This document shows, piece after piece, positions 63,197-64,000 of a DNA stretch of 64,000 nucleotides. A model generated the notes under the pieces. That model did no database searches and was not told the DNA's origin. It saw only the letters and a list, made by a program, of their open reading frames with translations. The position numbers and the translations under genes were made by a program. How positions within the stretch are numbered: position 1 is the stretch's first letter; each line of letters starts with the position of its first letter. Origin of the DNA: CAIKMD01 sp963729935 (GTDB lineage: Bacteria > Pseudomonadota > Alphaproteobacteria > ATCC43930 > CGMCC-115725); the NCBI GenBank assembly GCA_963729935.1, contig CAVSPW010000010.1, forward strand, positions 124,001 to 188,000. The letters are read 5' to 3'.

Positions 63197-63895
63197 GTGT
63201 TGACGCTCACGCCGCTCGAGATCGAAGCCCTGCTCTTGAGCTTGCGCGTCGGCTTGGTGAGCGTCGCGGCCAGCCTGCCCCTCGCGCTCGGCTGCGCCTG
63301 GCTGCTGTCCCGCTGCGACTTTCCGGGAAAGAGCCTGATCGACGGCATCATCCATCTGCCGCTCGTGCTTCCGCCGGTCGCGGTCGGCTTCGGCCTTCTC
63401 GTGCTCTTCGGCCGCAACGGCGCGATCGGCGCCTGGCTCTATGCCCTCTTCGGCGTCACCTTCGCCTTCAATTGGAAGGGCGCCGCGCTCGCCTCGGCCG
63501 TCGTGGCGTTTCCGCTGATGGTGCGCGCGATGCGGCTTTCGCTCGACGCGGTCGACCGCCGGCTCGAGGCGGCCGCGCGCAGCCTCGGCGCGCCGCGCCT
63601 GCGCGTCGCCGCGACGATCACCGTGCCGCTGATGGCGCCCGGGATCCTCACCGGCGCCATCCTGGGCTTCGCGCGCAGCATCGGCGAATTCGGCGCCACC
63701 ATCACCTTCGTGTCCAACATTCCGGGCGAGACGCGCACCTTGCCGCTGGCGCTCTATCAATTGACTCAGATACCGGGCGGCGACGCGGCGGCATGGCGGC
63801 TCGCCGTTCTATCCGTGCTGCTGGCGCTGGCCGCTCTGGTCTTCTCCGAATTCATCGCCCGCCGCATCGGCCGCCGCGTCCGCGGCCTGTCATGA
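63197..63895 (+). CDS. modB: molybdate ABC transporter permease ModB
   Basis: A 232-residue permease from a GTG at 63197, eight bases after the metC stop. Five to six helices are visible, starting LSLRVGLVSVAASLPLALGC. The ModB/CysTW-type coupling loop EAAARSLGAPRLRVAATITVP and the following GILTGAILGFARSIGEFGATITF with PGETRTLPLALYQLTQIPGG are characteristic of ModB. The ATPase gene modC follows 13 bases later. The periplasmic modA is not upstream, where metC sits instead; it may be elsewhere. Confidence 0.9.
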   Translation: MLTLTPLEIEALLLSLRVGLVSVAASLPLALGCAWLLSRCDFPGKSLIDGIIHLPLVLPPVAVGFGLLVLFGRNGAIGAWLYALFGVTFAFNWKGAALASAVVAFPLMVRAMRLSLDAVDRRLEAAARSLGAPRLRVAATITVPLMAPGILTGAILGFARSIGEFGATITFVSNIPGETRTLPLALYQLTQIPGGDAAAWRLAVLSVLLALAALVFSEFIARRIGRRVRGLS

Positions 63896-63908
63896 TCAAG
63901 ATGGCGTC

Positions 63909-64000
63909 ATGATCGAGATCGAGATCGAGAAGCGCCTCGGCGGCTTCGCGCTCGATGCGCGCTTTGCCGCCCCCGATAGCGGCATCACCACCTTGTTCGG
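63909..64000 (+). CDS. modC: molybdate ABC transporter ATP-binding protein ModC, N-terminal fragment (runs off right edge)
   Basis: The first 30 codons are visible from the ATG at 63909: an IEIEIEKRLGGFALDARF strand followed by SGITTLFG, the sequence that leads into the Walker A loop in ModC. It lies 13 bases after modB. The catalytic motifs are beyond the window. Confidence 0.8.
   Translation, partial: MIEIEIEKRLGGFALDARFAAPDSGITTLF

Overview
The window is a dense, high-GC chromosomal segment of an alphaproteobacterium. The evidence is a pcm - tolC - popZ (DUF2497) - valS block on the minus strand, erpA next to xthA with the start of a dgt gene at the left edge, a complete aapJQMP amino-acid ABC operon, and TTGA-N6-TCAA (FNR/FixK-type) boxes. 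REP-like palindromes and many NMT1/SsuA-type ABC components fit Hyphomicrobiales or Rhodospirillales, but the order cannot be fixed from this window.

Layout. 1-3450: start of dgt, then an accessory insert (lower-GC membrane protein, a GIY-YIG nuclease bracketed by inverted 28-bp repeats, a GMC oxidoreductase, a lipoprotein). 3600-11900: erpA, FNR-boxed ompW, xthA and tamB-tamA. 11970-19300: two orphan ABC substrate-binding proteins, a PilZ/outer-membrane-barrel pair, a lysine 2,3-aminomutase-like gene behind ilvD, a Yip1-like membrane protein and a RidA. 19330-25350: a REPIN-like element, then valS, popZ, tolC and pcm. 25540-28060: tRNA-Cys, tRNA-Asn, a PilZ protein and two small genes each behind an FNR/FixK-type box. 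28288-32238: a three-gene operon matching Zorya ZorA (MotA-like stator with long tail), ZorB (OmpA/MotB-like) and ZorC (EH-signature), with no ZorD helicase or ZorE nuclease beside it. 32600-41870: an NMT1-type ABC transporter converging on two M24/creatinase-like genes, a Rieske oxygenase, a 2OG-Fe(II) oxygenase, a Nudix hydrolase and a TauD/TfdA dioxygenase. 41900-45460: a metal block, with a NiCoT nickel/cobalt permease under a cobalamin riboswitch, a siderophore-interacting flavoreductase under a palindromic operator, and an EamA exporter with a His-rich tail. 45560-50750: cysteine synthase, GAF-GGDEF cyclase, mercaptopyruvate sulfurtransferase, a FucP-type sugar transporter and DoxX. 50840-61760: the aap operon, a secreted repeat protein, and an RND efflux operon (tetR-OMF-MFP-RND) whose tetR carries an in-frame stop. 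61800-64000: metC, modB and the start of modC.

Four single-base +1 frameshifts occur in otherwise clean genes (tamB twice, valS, the Rieske oxygenase). Because valS is essential, insertion-type sequencing or assembly error is the simplest explanation, so these should not be read as biological gene loss without read checks. The tetR nonsense codon is a substitution and is a separate case.

The most notable features are the ZorABC operon without an effector, the GIY-YIG gene between perfect inverted repeats, the FNR-type boxes in front of ompW and two unknown small proteins, and the efflux operon with a broken repressor and an intact operator-like dyad.
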